Origin: an uncultured Acidobacteriota bacterium | Lineage (GTDB): Bacteria > Acidobacteriota > Terriglobia > Terriglobales > Acidobacteriaceae | NCBI GenBank assembly: GCA_903832475.1 | Contig: CAILBQ010000406.1 | Span: 1 to 11,245, forward strand | Direction of reading: 5' to 3' | Length of the DNA stretch: 11,245 nucleotides | Part shown: positions 1 through 8,453 of the stretch, piece by piece | Numbering within the stretch: the stretch's first letter is position 1 | How the letters are laid out: every line of letters starts with the position of its first letter | Position numbers and translations under genes: made by a program | The notes under the pieces: generated by a model | Databases searched by the model: none | What the model was told of the DNA's origin: nothing | Seen by the model: the letters and a program-made list of their open reading frames with translations, nothing else

Positions 1-1
1 C

Positions 2-1894
2 GGCTTCTCGGTGAGTACAGGGTATTTTCACTGGCAGAATTCGAACCCGACGTATAGTTACCGCGACACGCTCACAAAGACGTTGAAAAACCACACGTTC
101 ATCTTCGGTGCCAGTTTCATCGCGGCACAAAAGAACGAGCCAAGCACGGGGAATAACCAGGGAACTTTCAACTTCAGCACGTCTTCGACTGTGACTACAG
201 GCAACGCCTTCGCCGATCTGCTGACGGGACAGATATCTTCCTTTTCTCAAACCTCTGCCCAGCCCAAGTATTACAACCGCTACAAGATTTTCGAGCCCTA
301 TTTTCAAGATAACTGGCGTGCGACACCCAGACTTACTCTTAATCTGGGCCTTCGCTTAAGTCTGTTTGGCACATACCGGGATGTAAGCAAGCAGGCGGGC
401 AATTTCGAACCCACTGTCTGGGATCCTGCGAAAGCTCCCGTCATCGACACAGATGGTTCGATCACCGGGCAGCCGGGCGCGATCGTTCCCGGCAGCGGAG
501 ATATCTTCAACGGGCTGGTCTTGTGCGGGCAAAACGGTGTCTATCCAGGTTGTATGTCTGGCCATCTTTTCAATCCGGCACCCCGCGTCGGCTTTGCCTA
601 TGACGTATTCGGCAATGGCAAGCTTTCAATTCGCGGCGGCTACGGCATCTTCTTTGAACATACCAACGGCAACGAAAGCAACTCCGAGGTGCTTGAAGGC
701 TCTGCGCCTGTTGTCCAGACGCCTAACAAGTTCAACTTCACTGGGTATACCAACGCAGGAGGCGGTGGACTTCAATTCCCCCTTAGTATGATTGCCATCC
801 CAACGCATGCTACCTGGCCCTATGTTCAACAATTCAACCTCGCCCTTCAAGGTGAGTTACCGAGTCACGTCGTCGGCCAGATCGCGTACGTCGGCAGTCT
901 AGGCCGGCATCTTCCAATTCGACACGAATTGAACCAGCTCGAGCCACTGACTGCTGGCGAAAATCCCTACCACGTCGGACAGCCCATTGGTCCAAACGAC
1001 TGCACTCCCGACGCAAACAACAACTACACCGTGAACGGACAAATTCTCACCGGGAATGTCTTAAATCATCTCCTCATCGCCTGTGGCAATGATGCCGACC
1101 CCTATCGCCCCTTCTACGGCATCAGCGGGATAGATAACATCAATAACATCGGCCAATCCCAATACGACGCTCTGCAAGTTGGGCTTAGCCGCTACTTTGG
1201 TCACCTCAATGGCAGCGTCGCATATACCTACAGCCACTCAATCGATGATGGATCCGACGGTGGATTCACCGAGATTGTGAATGGCTTGAATCCGCAAGGC
1301 AGCCTGGCGAGTTCCAACTTCGATCAACGTCATGTAGTGGAACTAAGCCTGGTGTACGATCTGCCCTTTTTCGCGAAGCCTGGACTGCTGCATACGCTTC
1401 TGGGAGGCTGGCAGGTTTCTGACCTGACTGGCTACCAGACCGGAACTCCGTTCAGTGTCGCCAATACAGTCAATGTCGACAATGCGGGTACAGGAAACAC
1501 CGTTAGCAGCGGCGGCCCTTCCTACCCTGACTTGGTGGGATCCATTCACGGTGCTATTGCTGACCGTCATCCATCTCAGTTCTCTGGACCCCGGCTTTAC
1601 AACAGCGACGCCTTTGCTGCTCCTCGCGGGCTCACCTACGGTACCGGAGGACGCAACGTCTTGAATCTTCCCACACGCACCAACTATGACATGGGATTGT
1701 TCAAGAATTTCGCGATTCACGACGAGATGCACTTTGAATTTCGCGTGGAAGGATTCAACGTCTTCAACCATACACAGTGGAGTGGAGTCGATACGTCGGC
1801 TTGTTACAGCGATGCCGCCTGTCCCACATTTCTGACAGCAAACGCGGCGCACAACCCACGCATTCTTCAGCTTGCTGGTAAGTTCGTCTTTTAG
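2..1894 (+). CDS. TonB-dependent receptor, Oar-like (C-terminal part, 5' truncated by window edge)
   Basis: The reading frame is open from the first complete codon (base 2) to a TAG at 1892-1894, giving about 631 visible residues. The GTG at 11 is internal, because the frame runs on upstream without a stop. The visible part is outer-membrane beta-barrel: repeated alternating strands, for example FEPYFQDNWRATPRLTLNLG, PAPRVGFAYDVFGNGKLSIR, and near the end HFEFRVEGFNVFNHTQW. The protein ends LAGKFVF, with the C-terminal Phe typical of barrel proteins inserted by BAM. Long Gly/Asn-rich loops, two of them with paired Cys (LVLCGQNGVYPGC and SACYSDAACP), match the Oar-like receptors common in Acidobacteriota. 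These usually carry an N-terminal carboxypeptidase-regulatory-like domain and a plug, which would lie left of the window. The role is inferred as energy-dependent uptake or sensing at the outer membrane. The substrate is unknown, but the GH2 gene nine bases downstream suggests an oligosaccharide. Confidence 0.88.
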   Translation, partial: GFSVSTGYFHWQNSNPTYSYRDTLTKTLKNHTFIFGASFIAAQKNEPSTGNNQGTFNFSTSSTVTTGNAFADLLTGQISSFSQTSAQPKYYNRYKIFEPYFQDNWRATPRLTLNLGLRLSLFGTYRDVSKQAGNFEPTVWDPAKAPVIDTDGSITGQPGAIVPGSGDIFNGLVLCGQNGVYPGCMSGHLFNPAPRVGFAYDVFGNGKLSIRGGYGIFFEHTNGNESNSEVLEGSAPVVQTPNKFNFTGYTNAGGGGLQFPLSMIAIPTHATWPYVQQFNLALQGELPSHVVGQIAYVGSLGRHLPIRHELNQLEPLTAGENPYHVGQPIGPNDCTPDANNNYTVNGQILTGNVLNHLLIACGNDADPYRPFYGISGIDNINNIGQSQYDALQVGLSRYFGHLNGSVAYTYSHSIDDGSDGGFTEIVNGLNPQGSLASSNFDQRHVVELSLVYDLPFFAKPGLLHTLLGGWQVSDLTGYQTGTPFSVANTVNVDNAGTGNTVSSGGPSYPDLVGSIHGAIADRHPSQFSGPRLYNSDAFAAPRGLTYGTGGRNVLNLPTRTNYDMGLFKNFAIHDEMHFEFRVEGFNVFNHTQWSGVDTSACYSDAACPTFLTANAAHNPRILQLAGKFVF

Positions 1895-1903
1895 CCCGGG
1901 AAC

Positions 1904-4624
1904 ATGAACCTGTTACCCCTCAAACAAGTCTTGGTGTGTATGTCAAACAAGAGCTGTCTCTGTGCCTTGGGAATTGCGTCTCTGTTGTTATCGATCAATG
2001 CCGGCGCTGAAATCTCTATAAGCAAGGGTCTGACCGATCATTGGCGTCTTCAATCGGCGTGCAAGATAGAAGCCGGCGGAGGACAGATAGCGACAGAGAG
2101 CTTTCCAACCGATGGATGGCTGGAGAGTACCGTCCCCAGCACCGTGCTTGCGGCGCAGGTAAATGACGGAGTATTTCCTGACCCGTATTTCGGCACAAAC
2201 CTGCGAAACATCCCTGGAGCTAATTATCCGATAGGACACAATTTTGCCCGCATCCCGATGCCGAACGACAGCCCCTACCGATGTGGCTGGTGGTATCGAA
2301 AAGAGTTTGCGTCCCCCGCTCCTCAGCGCGCAGATGAGCGAGTTTGGTTGCATTTCGGAGGCATCAATTACCGCGCCGAGATATGGCTGAATGGGGCGAA
2401 AATTGCGGATACGTCACAGGTCGCCGGAGCTTACCGCACTTATGACTTCGATGTAACTGACAAACTAAACCCGCATACACAGAACGTGCTTGCAGTGCAG
2501 ACGTTCGCACCCAGCGAGAATGATCTGGGTGTCAGCTGGGTAGAATGGAATCCCGCCCCTCCAGACAAGAATATGGGTCTGTGGGGAGACGTCGACTTAG
2601 TCACCTCAGGCCCGGTGAGTGTGCGATTTCCCTCCGTGAGCACTCATTTCACCGACCCTTCCCTTTCCGTTGCAAATCTGACCATCACCGCGGATCTGCA
2701 TAACTCGACGAATCATGCCGTGAAGGGCATCGTGTCTGGGACGGCAGCAGGTGTGCGCTTCGAGGAACCGGTAGAACTTCAGCCCGGTGAAGATCGCGGC
2801 ATCGCTCTGACGCCTCAGCAATTTCCTCAACTGCAAGTCCACGCGCCCACACCGTGGTGGCCATATCAGATGGGCTCTCCCCATCTTGAAAAACTCACAG
2901 TGGAATTTCGAGAGTCCGGTAAAATCTCGGACACAAAGAGCATCGATTTCGGCATCCGAGAGATCTCTTCAGAGCTGACGGCAAACGGCAGCCGCCTCTT
3001 CCGCATTAATGGAAAACCCCTGCTGATCCGCGGTGGCGGGTGGGCGCAGGATATGATGCTGCGCTTTGACGTCAGCCGGATTCAGGATCAATTTCGGCTT
3101 GTCCGCGACCTGAATCTCAACACCATTCGCCTGGAAGGAAAGCTCGAGCCGGAGGAATTTTTTCATCTCGCGGATGAGCAGGGAATTCTTATTATGGCTG
3201 GCTGGTCCTGCTGTGATCATTGGGAGCAGTGGCAGAGTTGGACGCCTGAAGATCTCACCATCGCCACGAGTTCGCTAAGATCCCAGATTCTGCGTCTTCG
3301 TGCTCATCCCAGCCTGCTGGTCTGGCTGAACGGCAGCGATAACGCGCCGCCGGCGAACGTCGAGCAAGCCTATCTGAAGGTTGAAGCAGAGACAAACTGG
3401 CCCAATCCGATCCTGTCGGCAGCATCGTCCGCGAATACCACACCCTCGGGCCTGAATGGTGTGAAAATGACCGGCCCGTATGACTACGTCGCCCCCAGCT
3501 ATTGGTATGTCGATAAGCGGAACGGTGGGGCTTACGGCTTCAACACGGAGACCAGCCCAGGGCCGGCCATACCCTCTCTAGCCAGCCGGGAGAAGTTTCT
3601 GTCCGACCCGCAAGCGTGGCCGCCGTCGGCCGCGTGGAGTCTGCACTATGGCGGCGGAGAGTTCGCGAACCTCAAAGTGTTTGATGAAGCGATGACCAAT
3701 GTGTTCGCGACGCCACACTCCGCTGCTGATTATGAACGAATGTCCCAGACGCTCGAATACGATTCAGAACGCGCTATGTTCGAGGCCTATTCGAGAAACA
3801 AATACGACTCCACCGGAGTTATCCAGTGGATGCTCAACAATGCATGGCCGTCCATGATCTGGCACTTATATGACTACTATCTCGATGCCGGTGCGGGATA
3901 CTATGCCACCAAGAAGGCATGCGAGCCACTGCACATTCAGTATTCCTACGATGACCACTCCATCATTATTGTGAACAGCACGTATCAGGTCGCAAGCAGG
4001 CTGCATGCCGCGGTCAAAGTGCACTCGCAGGAATCTTCCGAAGGGTGGAAAGAGTTGTACGCGGCAGATACCGATGTCGACTCACCCGCGGATAGCTCCA
4101 TCCGCGTCTTTGGTGTTCCAGATACGCTATACGCGCGGTCGGGACAGGTACTCTTCGTCGAGCTTGTTCTTTCGAACTCATCGGGCGAGGTTGTCAGCCG
4201 TAACTTCTACTGGGTGCCCACCACGTTGACCACGTTTGATTTTGCGCGCACGGACTACACCCATACGCCTGCGGCCCAATTTGAAGACTTGAGCGCGCTG
4301 ACTCAACTTCCGCCGGCCCAGGTTGAAGGGCACGCCGAGATTGCAATGACGAAGACCGGCCGGCAGATAGAACTGCACCTTCACAATGAGTCCAAGGTGC
4401 TTGGCTTCCAGATCTCGGCTGCGTTGCGCACACCTGCAGGAGGTCTGATCGCACCGGTTCTGTGGTCGGATAACTGGATCGAGCTTGCCCCCGGTGAGTC
4501 ACGCACGTTGACGGCTTCTTTTACTTCAGAATCGAAGGCGGAAACACCGAGCGTCATCCAATTGAATGGTTGGAATATCGCTCCGCAAACGATCGCTCCA
4601 GCAACTTCCGCTCAGGCTCACTGA
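1904..4624 (+). CDS. Secreted GH2 glycoside hydrolase, exo-beta-D-glucosaminidase (CsxA-like) type
   Basis: This encodes a 906-residue retaining glycosidase likely exported to the periplasm or cell surface. A hydrophobic stretch at residues 20-32 ends in NAGA-E, a signal peptidase I site after residue 35. An in-frame ATG at 1940 (Met13) would give a more compact signal peptide; neither start has a strong Shine-Dalgarno. Order of domains: sugar-binding jelly roll about 40-235 (WYRKEF, WLNGAKI, WVEWNPAPPDKNMGLWGDV), Ig-like about 240-350, TIM barrel about 351-665, then beta-sandwich domains to the end. In the barrel I see WLNGSDN with Asp479 as likely acid/base and GFNTETSPG with Glu549 as likely nucleophile. 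The Ser-Asp in place of the usual GH2 Asn-Glu, the 70-residue spacing, and LNNAWPSMIWHLYDYYL at 644-660 fit the exo-glucosaminidase subfamily (CsxA uses D469/E541). Expected activity is release of terminal GlcN from chitosan oligomers. A beta-mannosidase-like activity is the main alternative. It starts nine bases after the receptor gene and is probably co-transcribed with it. Confidence 0.9.
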   Translation: MNLLPLKQVLVCMSNKSCLCALGIASLLLSINAGAEISISKGLTDHWRLQSACKIEAGGGQIATESFPTDGWLESTVPSTVLAAQVNDGVFPDPYFGTNLRNIPGANYPIGHNFARIPMPNDSPYRCGWWYRKEFASPAPQRADERVWLHFGGINYRAEIWLNGAKIADTSQVAGAYRTYDFDVTDKLNPHTQNVLAVQTFAPSENDLGVSWVEWNPAPPDKNMGLWGDVDLVTSGPVSVRFPSVSTHFTDPSLSVANLTITADLHNSTNHAVKGIVSGTAAGVRFEEPVELQPGEDRGIALTPQQFPQLQVHAPTPWWPYQMGSPHLEKLTVEFRESGKISDTKSIDFGIREISSELTANGSRLFRINGKPLLIRGGGWAQDMMLRFDVSRIQDQFRLVRDLNLNTIRLEGKLEPEEFFHLADEQGILIMAGWSCCDHWEQWQSWTPEDLTIATSSLRSQILRLRAHPSLLVWLNGSDNAPPANVEQAYLKVEAETNWPNPILSAASSANTTPSGLNGVKMTGPYDYVAPSYWYVDKRNGGAYGFNTETSPGPAIPSLASREKFLSDPQAWPPSAAWSLHYGGGEFANLKVFDEAMTNVFATPHSAADYERMSQTLEYDSERAMFEAYSRNKYDSTGVIQWMLNNAWPSMIWHLYDYYLDAGAGYYATKKACEPLHIQYSYDDHSIIIVNSTYQVASRLHAAVKVHSQESSEGWKELYAADTDVDSPADSSIRVFGVPDTLYARSGQVLFVELVLSNSSGEVVSRNFYWVPTTLTTFDFARTDYTHTPAAQFEDLSALTQLPPAQVEGHAEIAMTKTGRQIELHLHNESKVLGFQISAALRTPAGGLIAPVLWSDNWIELAPGESRTLTASFTSESKAETPSVIQLNGWNIAPQTIAPATSAQAH

Positions 4625-4698
4625 GGGAATGACGGACGCAGGGGCTTTATAGAGTTTCTGCTCACTGGCCGATGTGGTGGCTCCTCTGTGCGTATGCT
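4625..4698. other. Convergent intergenic spacer without a clear terminator
   Basis: These 74 bases lie between the stop codons of the GH2 gene (+) and tyrS (-). I looked for a GC-rich hairpin with a T-run on either strand and found only four-base stems, such as GCAG/CTGC and GGCC/GGCT. Transcription may end by Rho or overlap between the two genes. Confidence 0.6.
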
Positions 4699-5952
4699 CT
4701 ACGCAATTACCGCCGCTTTGGCCCGCTTTCCGAGTCTTACGACTAATCGAGTTGGTAGTTTTTCCAACGGGATGATCGCGTTGCTCGCCGGTTCGCCATC
4801 AAGCTTTACGGCTCTTTCAGCGATCTTGCGACTGGCTTCCGCACCGCTCGCGGCCAAGCCAAGCTGAACCAGGAGCTTAGGCAGTCGGATCGCCAGCACT
4901 CCTGGCAGGCCTGAGGGCCCCACAAGGTCGGCGTAGGCGACGGGGACTTCTTCCAGGTCTTCGCTGGCACCATTTTGCTGGAACATGCGCGCCCAGTTTT
5001 CATCGGCACGCGCGGCGTCTTCGGCGGAGTGGAAGTCAGCGACAATCGTGCGCGCCAGGCGCTTCTTCGCCTCCATGGGATGGAGTGAGCCTGAGGCAAC
5101 CTCCGCCTGCAGGGCATCCACTTCCGACTGTTTGAGGTCGGTAAGAAAGACCCAGTACTTCCACATCAATTCGTCGGAGATCGACATGAGCTTGCCATAC
5201 ATTTCTGAAGGCGGCTCATTGATGCCGATGGCGTTGCCCAGCGATTTTGACATCTTCTGTACGCCGTCCAGGCCTTCGAGAATCGGCGTCATGAGGATGA
5301 TCTGCGGCTTCTGACCGTAGTGTTTCTGCAACTCGCGCCCGCCCATCAGGTTGAAGCGCTGATCGGTGCCGCCCAGCTCGACGTCGCACTCAAGGGCAAC
5401 GGAATCGTAGCCCTGCATGAGGGGATAGAGAAATTCATGCAGGCCGATGGGCTGTTCGGCCTGGAAGCGTCGATGGAATTCGTCACGCTCCAGCATTTGC
5501 GAAACAGTAAAGTGGGCAGCCAGGCGGATAGTGCCTTCGTAGCCCAGCTTGTCGAGCCATTCGGAATTGAATCGGACCTCGGTCTTGTCCCGGTCGAGGA
5601 TCTTGAAAACCTGAGCCTGGTACGTTTCGGCGTTTTCGTTGATTTGTTCGCGCGTAAGAGGCTTTCGTGTGACATTGCGTCCAGTGGGGTCGCCAATCAG
5701 CGAAGTAAAATCGCCCACCAGAAAAATAACCTGGTGCCCAAGTTGCTGGAAATGGCGCAGCTTGCGCATGAGCACGGTGTGTCCCAGATGCAGATCCGGC
5801 GCTGTGGGATCGAAGCCGGCTTTGACGCGTAGAGGACGGCCGATCTTGCGGCTCTCTTCCAGGCGTTCGCGAAGATCGGCGACACGAATGATTTCAGCGG
5901 CGCCTTTTTGAAGGAGATCGAGCTGTTGGTCGACGGGTAGAAATTCTTGCAT
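4699..5952 (-). CDS. tyrS: Tyrosyl-tRNA synthetase
   Basis: This is a class I aminoacyl-tRNA synthetase that charges tRNA-Tyr in the cytoplasm; 417 residues is normal length. The catalytic Rossmann core has DPTAPDLHLGH at 48-58, the HIGH signature in its HLGH form, typical of the TyrZ-like bacterial branch. The tyrosine-site segment ELGGTDQRFNLMGGRELQ lies at 192-209 and KMSKS at 233-237. The tail from about 356 (IRLPKLLVQLGLAASGAEAS) is an S4-type RNA-binding domain. No key residue is missing. The ATG at 5950-5952 is preceded by AAAGAG, a weak and close Shine-Dalgarno, and by a TATACT hexamer (5962-5967). It lies 38 bases after the ankyrin gene on the same strand and converges on the GH2 gene across 74 bases. 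No T-box leader (tRNA-responsive antiterminator) fits in the short upstream gap. Confidence 0.98.
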   Translation of the reverse strand: MQEFLPVDQQLDLLQKGAAEIIRVADLRERLEESRKIGRPLRVKAGFDPTAPDLHLGHTVLMRKLRHFQQLGHQVIFLVGDFTSLIGDPTGRNVTRKPLTREQINENAETYQAQVFKILDRDKTEVRFNSEWLDKLGYEGTIRLAAHFTVSQMLERDEFHRRFQAEQPIGLHEFLYPLMQGYDSVALECDVELGGTDQRFNLMGGRELQKHYGQKPQIILMTPILEGLDGVQKMSKSLGNAIGINEPPSEMYGKLMSISDELMWKYWVFLTDLKQSEVDALQAEVASGSLHPMEAKKRLARTIVADFHSAEDAARADENWARMFQQNGASEDLEEVPVAYADLVGPSGLPGVLAIRLPKLLVQLGLAASGAEASRKIAERAVKLDGEPASNAIIPLEKLPTRLVVRLGKRAKAAVIA

Positions 5953-5990
5953 GGCTCTTTGAGTATAGATTTCCTGGGCGGGGTCGTTTT

Positions 5991-6947
5991 CTACCCGTCA
6001 AAGGCTGGGTCGGGGTAATAACCCCAGCTAATAAGGATTCGGTCAATTTCCGGGCTGATGGGCGGAAGAGAATGCGGAATGCGTGCGCCAACACGGCAAA
6101 GATCGTTGATAACAGGCAGGAAGGCGTCAGAATTCCGCGCGTGAGCGGCTGACCAGAGTGCCTGGCCAAGGACAGTTCCGCCGTAGCTGTTGGTTGCTTC
6201 GATATCCGATCCGTATTGCAGGATGATTTGAATGGTCGACCTGTGGCAGTTCATCGCAGCAAGATGAAGCCCGGTCTGCCCGAATCGATCCTTCGTTTCG
6301 ACCGGCATTCCACGATCCAGGAAGAGTGGGATCACTGCGTCGTGGCCGTAGGCGCAAGCCCAAAGAAAGCCCTGCGCCGCAGGAGACACGCTGCCATCCA
6401 GCGAGGTCGCGGAGAGTGGAGCCGCGCCCGAGAGCAATTCGCGAGTGAGGGGAACACGTCCAAGGCCCGCAGCGGCAGGTAGATCAAGATCCAGCCCCCT
6501 GGCAGCAAGAAATTCGGCAGCAGCCAGCTGGTTGCACGCGAGGCAGGAGTGAATCAACGACCCTTTTCGTGCCGGATCGGCTCCATGAGCGAGGAGAGTT
6601 TCCATCAGGGCCAGCTGTACGCCGGCTTCCTGAGGATGGAGACTCGTTGCTGCCAGTTCAAGAGTCGTAGATCCACCGTAAAGATCCGCGACGGTATCGA
6701 TTTCCGCACCGGCATTGAGAAGGACCTCGGCAACCTCGACAGCGTTCCGCGGGCTTTTCTGGCGAAAGTCTTCGACACCATTGGCTCCGAGATAGTGCAA
6801 CAACGTGGCGCAATGACTTCGTTGCGAACGCGCGCGAATCAGGCCTTCCCACTCCGCCAGCAACGACCGCAGCGTTGCCACGTCGCCGTCAACGACGGCA
6901 TCGGCTGCCGATTCAAAACGCAAGTCGAGCACATCGACGGGACTCAT
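5991..6947 (-). CDS. Ankyrin-repeat protein
   Basis: This encodes a 318-residue soluble protein from the ATG at 6945-6947. The open frame extends to an ATG at 7130, but that would overlap the end of the MFS gene by 80 bases and add a repeat-free, Arg-rich N-terminus. The 6947 start has GGAG five bases upstream and opens directly into a repeat-like helix pair, so I prefer it. There is no signal peptide or membrane segment. Ankyrin-type units are seen around 13-36, 46-84 (TLLHYLGANGVE, then VLLNAGAEID), 111-125 (ALMETLLAHGADP), 130-155, 192-220 (GFLWACAYGHDAVIPLFLDR) and 222-252 (GQTGLHLAAMNCHRSTIQII). The order and the spacing irregularities resemble an ankyrin family I associate with Acidobacteriota and other soil bacteria, whose function is unknown; binding of a partner protein is the general inference. 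Its position just before tyrS is probably positional rather than functional. Confidence 0.85.
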   Translation of the reverse strand: MSPVDVLDLRFESAADAVVDGDVATLRSLLAEWEGLIRARSQRSHCATLLHYLGANGVEDFRQKSPRNAVEVAEVLLNAGAEIDTVADLYGGSTTLELAATSLHPQEAGVQLALMETLLAHGADPARKGSLIHSCLACNQLAAAEFLAARGLDLDLPAAAGLGRVPLTRELLSGAAPLSATSLDGSVSPAAQGFLWACAYGHDAVIPLFLDRGMPVETKDRFGQTGLHLAAMNCHRSTIQIILQYGSDIEATNSYGGTVLGQALWSAAHARNSDAFLPVINDLCRVGARIPHSLPPISPEIDRILISWGYYPDPAFDG

Positions 6948-6952
6948 GCGGT

Positions 6953-6957
6953 CTCCG
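6953..6957 (-). promoter_or_regulatory. Ribosome binding site deciding the ankyrin gene start
   Basis: On the minus strand CGGAG is followed by five bases (ACCGC) and then ATG at 6947. The upstream in-frame ATG at 7130 lies inside the MFS coding sequence. This site is the main reason for shortening the ankyrin gene by 61 codons. Confidence 0.6.
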
Positions 6958-7050
6958 ATTATGCCGCGATCATCCGCCGGGAGGCAAGCGATTCGAAGGC
7001 GTTCGTCAGGAGACTCCGCTCGCCCTTCAGTTGAAAAAACGGACTGTTCC

Positions 7051-8382
7051 TTATTTCGGGGAGATCGCAGCAAGTGCCTCTCGCTCCGACGCCGCAGTGT
7101 GGGCGCGGAGTGCGTCGGTGGTGAGTTCATCAGCCTTGCGAAGTTTCGGAAAGAGCCCCGCCCAGAGGCCGGTGACTATCATGGCTCCAATGCCGCCGAT
7201 GACGGTAGCGCGCACCGCTCCCAGCCATTGCGCGGTGAGGCCGCTTTCAAATTCGCCCAACTCGTTCGAGGCTCCCAGAAAAAGCGAATTAACAGCGCTG
7301 ACACGGCCGCGCATCTCGGGCGGCGTGGCCAGTTGCAGGACGGAGCTGCGAATCACGACGCTGATCATGTCGGCCGCGCCGCCGATGGCCAGGGCGGCAA
7401 GGCTGAGCGCCAGGTTCCGCGAAAGCCCGAAAACAACGGTGGCCACGCCGAAAAGGCCAACGCCGACGAACAGCAGCGGTCCTGCCTTTTTTCGAATCGG
7501 AAATCGTGCCAGAACAAGAGAAATAAGCAACGCCCCAGACGCTGGCGCGGCGCGCAGAATGCCCAGCCCTTTGGGGCCCGTGTGCAGGATTTCCTGGGCG
7601 AAGATGGGCATCAAGGCGACCGCTCCACCTAGCAGAACAACGAAGAGATCGAGCGAAAGCGATCCCAACAAAATCGGGGAGTGGCGGACGTACCGAAATC
7701 CAGCCAGGATGACGTTGAGCGAAGGAGCCCGCCGCTCGCGCGCCACAGGGCGCAAGGTAACTCCGGCGACCAGCGCCAAATAGACCGCGAGCGAAAGGAG
7801 AGTAGCGACATACACAACCCCGCCGCCGGTGAAACTGCCGTTCAGAATGCCATTCAGCGGCAGGGTGAAGAGAAGTCCGCCCAGCGCCGGGCCGGTGATG
7901 CTCGCCAACTGGAAAATGGCCGCGCCCCACGTGATGGCATTGACAAAATGCCCTTCCGGCACAAGCTGCGGAATCATGGCTGAGCTGGCAGGTCCCGAAA
8001 ACGCACGCCCGGTGCCAATCAAAAAAAGGACTGCGTAAATCAGCCAGACGTTCTGGACGTGACGTACTGCGATGGTGAGCAACACGCTGGTGCACAGAAT
8101 CTGCACGCTGTAGCAGGTGAGGATGACGACACGGCGATCGTACCGATCGGCCACGTGGCCGGCCGGCAACAGGAAAAGCAGAGCTGGCAGGAAGAGAGCC
8201 AGGCCGGTGTACCCGAGGTCGAGGGCGCGGTGCGTGATGGAATAAACCTGCCAGGCAACAGCAACGGTCTGCGCTTCAGCGCCGACAATCACTGCCATGC
8301 GCGCCATCTGGTAACGCCGAAAGCTGCGGGAGGCGAAAGCTGCGAGACCGCTCGCGGCCGGTTTGCCGGGGGAAGAAGACAT
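7051..8382 (-). CDS. MFS exporter, DHA3 / EntS-like (MFS_3) family
   Basis: This is a 443-residue inner-membrane secondary transporter with about 12 hydrophobic segments, the usual size for the family. MFS motif A is GHVADRYDRR at residues 75-84, in the loop between segments 2 and 3. Segment 4/5 carries GRAFSGPASSAMIPQLVP at 125-142. The second half has EMRGRVSAVNSLF at 356-368 and SNELGEFESG at 372-381, which are characteristic of the MFS_3/DHA3 group that includes the enterobactin exporter EntS and macrolide efflux proteins. The expected role is proton-driven export of a small molecule or drug. The substrate cannot be read from sequence, and no siderophore synthesis gene is nearby to suggest one. 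The ATG at 8380-8382 is preceded by AAAAGAG and, further up, TATAAC (8394-8399). The gene lies 71 bases after the hypothetical gene and 103 bases before the ankyrin start. Confidence 0.93.
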   Translation of the reverse strand: MSSSPGKPAASGLAAFASRSFRRYQMARMAVIVGAEAQTVAVAWQVYSITHRALDLGYTGLALFLPALLFLLPAGHVADRYDRRVVILTCYSVQILCTSVLLTIAVRHVQNVWLIYAVLFLIGTGRAFSGPASSAMIPQLVPEGHFVNAITWGAAIFQLASITGPALGGLLFTLPLNGILNGSFTGGGVVYVATLLSLAVYLALVAGVTLRPVARERRAPSLNVILAGFRYVRHSPILLGSLSLDLFVVLLGGAVALMPIFAQEILHTGPKGLGILRAAPASGALLISLVLARFPIRKKAGPLLFVGVGLFGVATVVFGLSRNLALSLAALAIGGAADMISVVIRSSVLQLATPPEMRGRVSAVNSLFLGASNELGEFESGLTAQWLGAVRATVIGGIGAMIVTGLWAGLFPKLRKADELTTDALRAHTAASEREALAAISPK

Positions 8383-8453
8383 ACGCTCTTTTGGTTATAC
8401 TCTGTCAGGGCTTAGACCGCGTCGACGCATCAAACCCACATCTGGACCGCAAG

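Noticed and set aside
2..4624. Classical Bacteroidetes-style SusC/SusD polysaccharide utilisation locus
   Set aside because: The receptor is of the Oar-like type and no SusD-like lipoprotein or hybrid regulator is present in the window.
5320..5832. A 170-codon plus-strand open frame inside tyrS
   Set aside because: It lies antisense to the conserved tyrosyl-tRNA synthetase catalytic core; the residue pattern is explained by the codon use of tyrS.
7021..7050. Possible terminator after the MFS gene (T6 run on the minus strand)
   Set aside because: The only stem before the T-run, GGA-ACAG-TCC, is three base pairs, too weak to call.
6948..7130. N-terminal extension of the ankyrin gene to an ATG at 7130
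   Set aside because: It would overlap the MFS gene by 80 bases, has no repeat character, and the ATG at 6947 has a good ribosome site.
6875..7783. A 302-codon plus-strand open frame opposite the ankyrin and MFS genes
   Set aside because: It is Arg/Ala/Pro-rich with no recognisable motif and lies antisense to two well-supported genes; this is the usual shadow of GC-rich coding sequence.
8419..8428. Ten-base palindrome GCGTCGACGC between the MFS and hypothetical genes
   Set aside because: It is a single short palindrome in GC-rich DNA with no second copy nearby; it could be an operator half but is not supportable.
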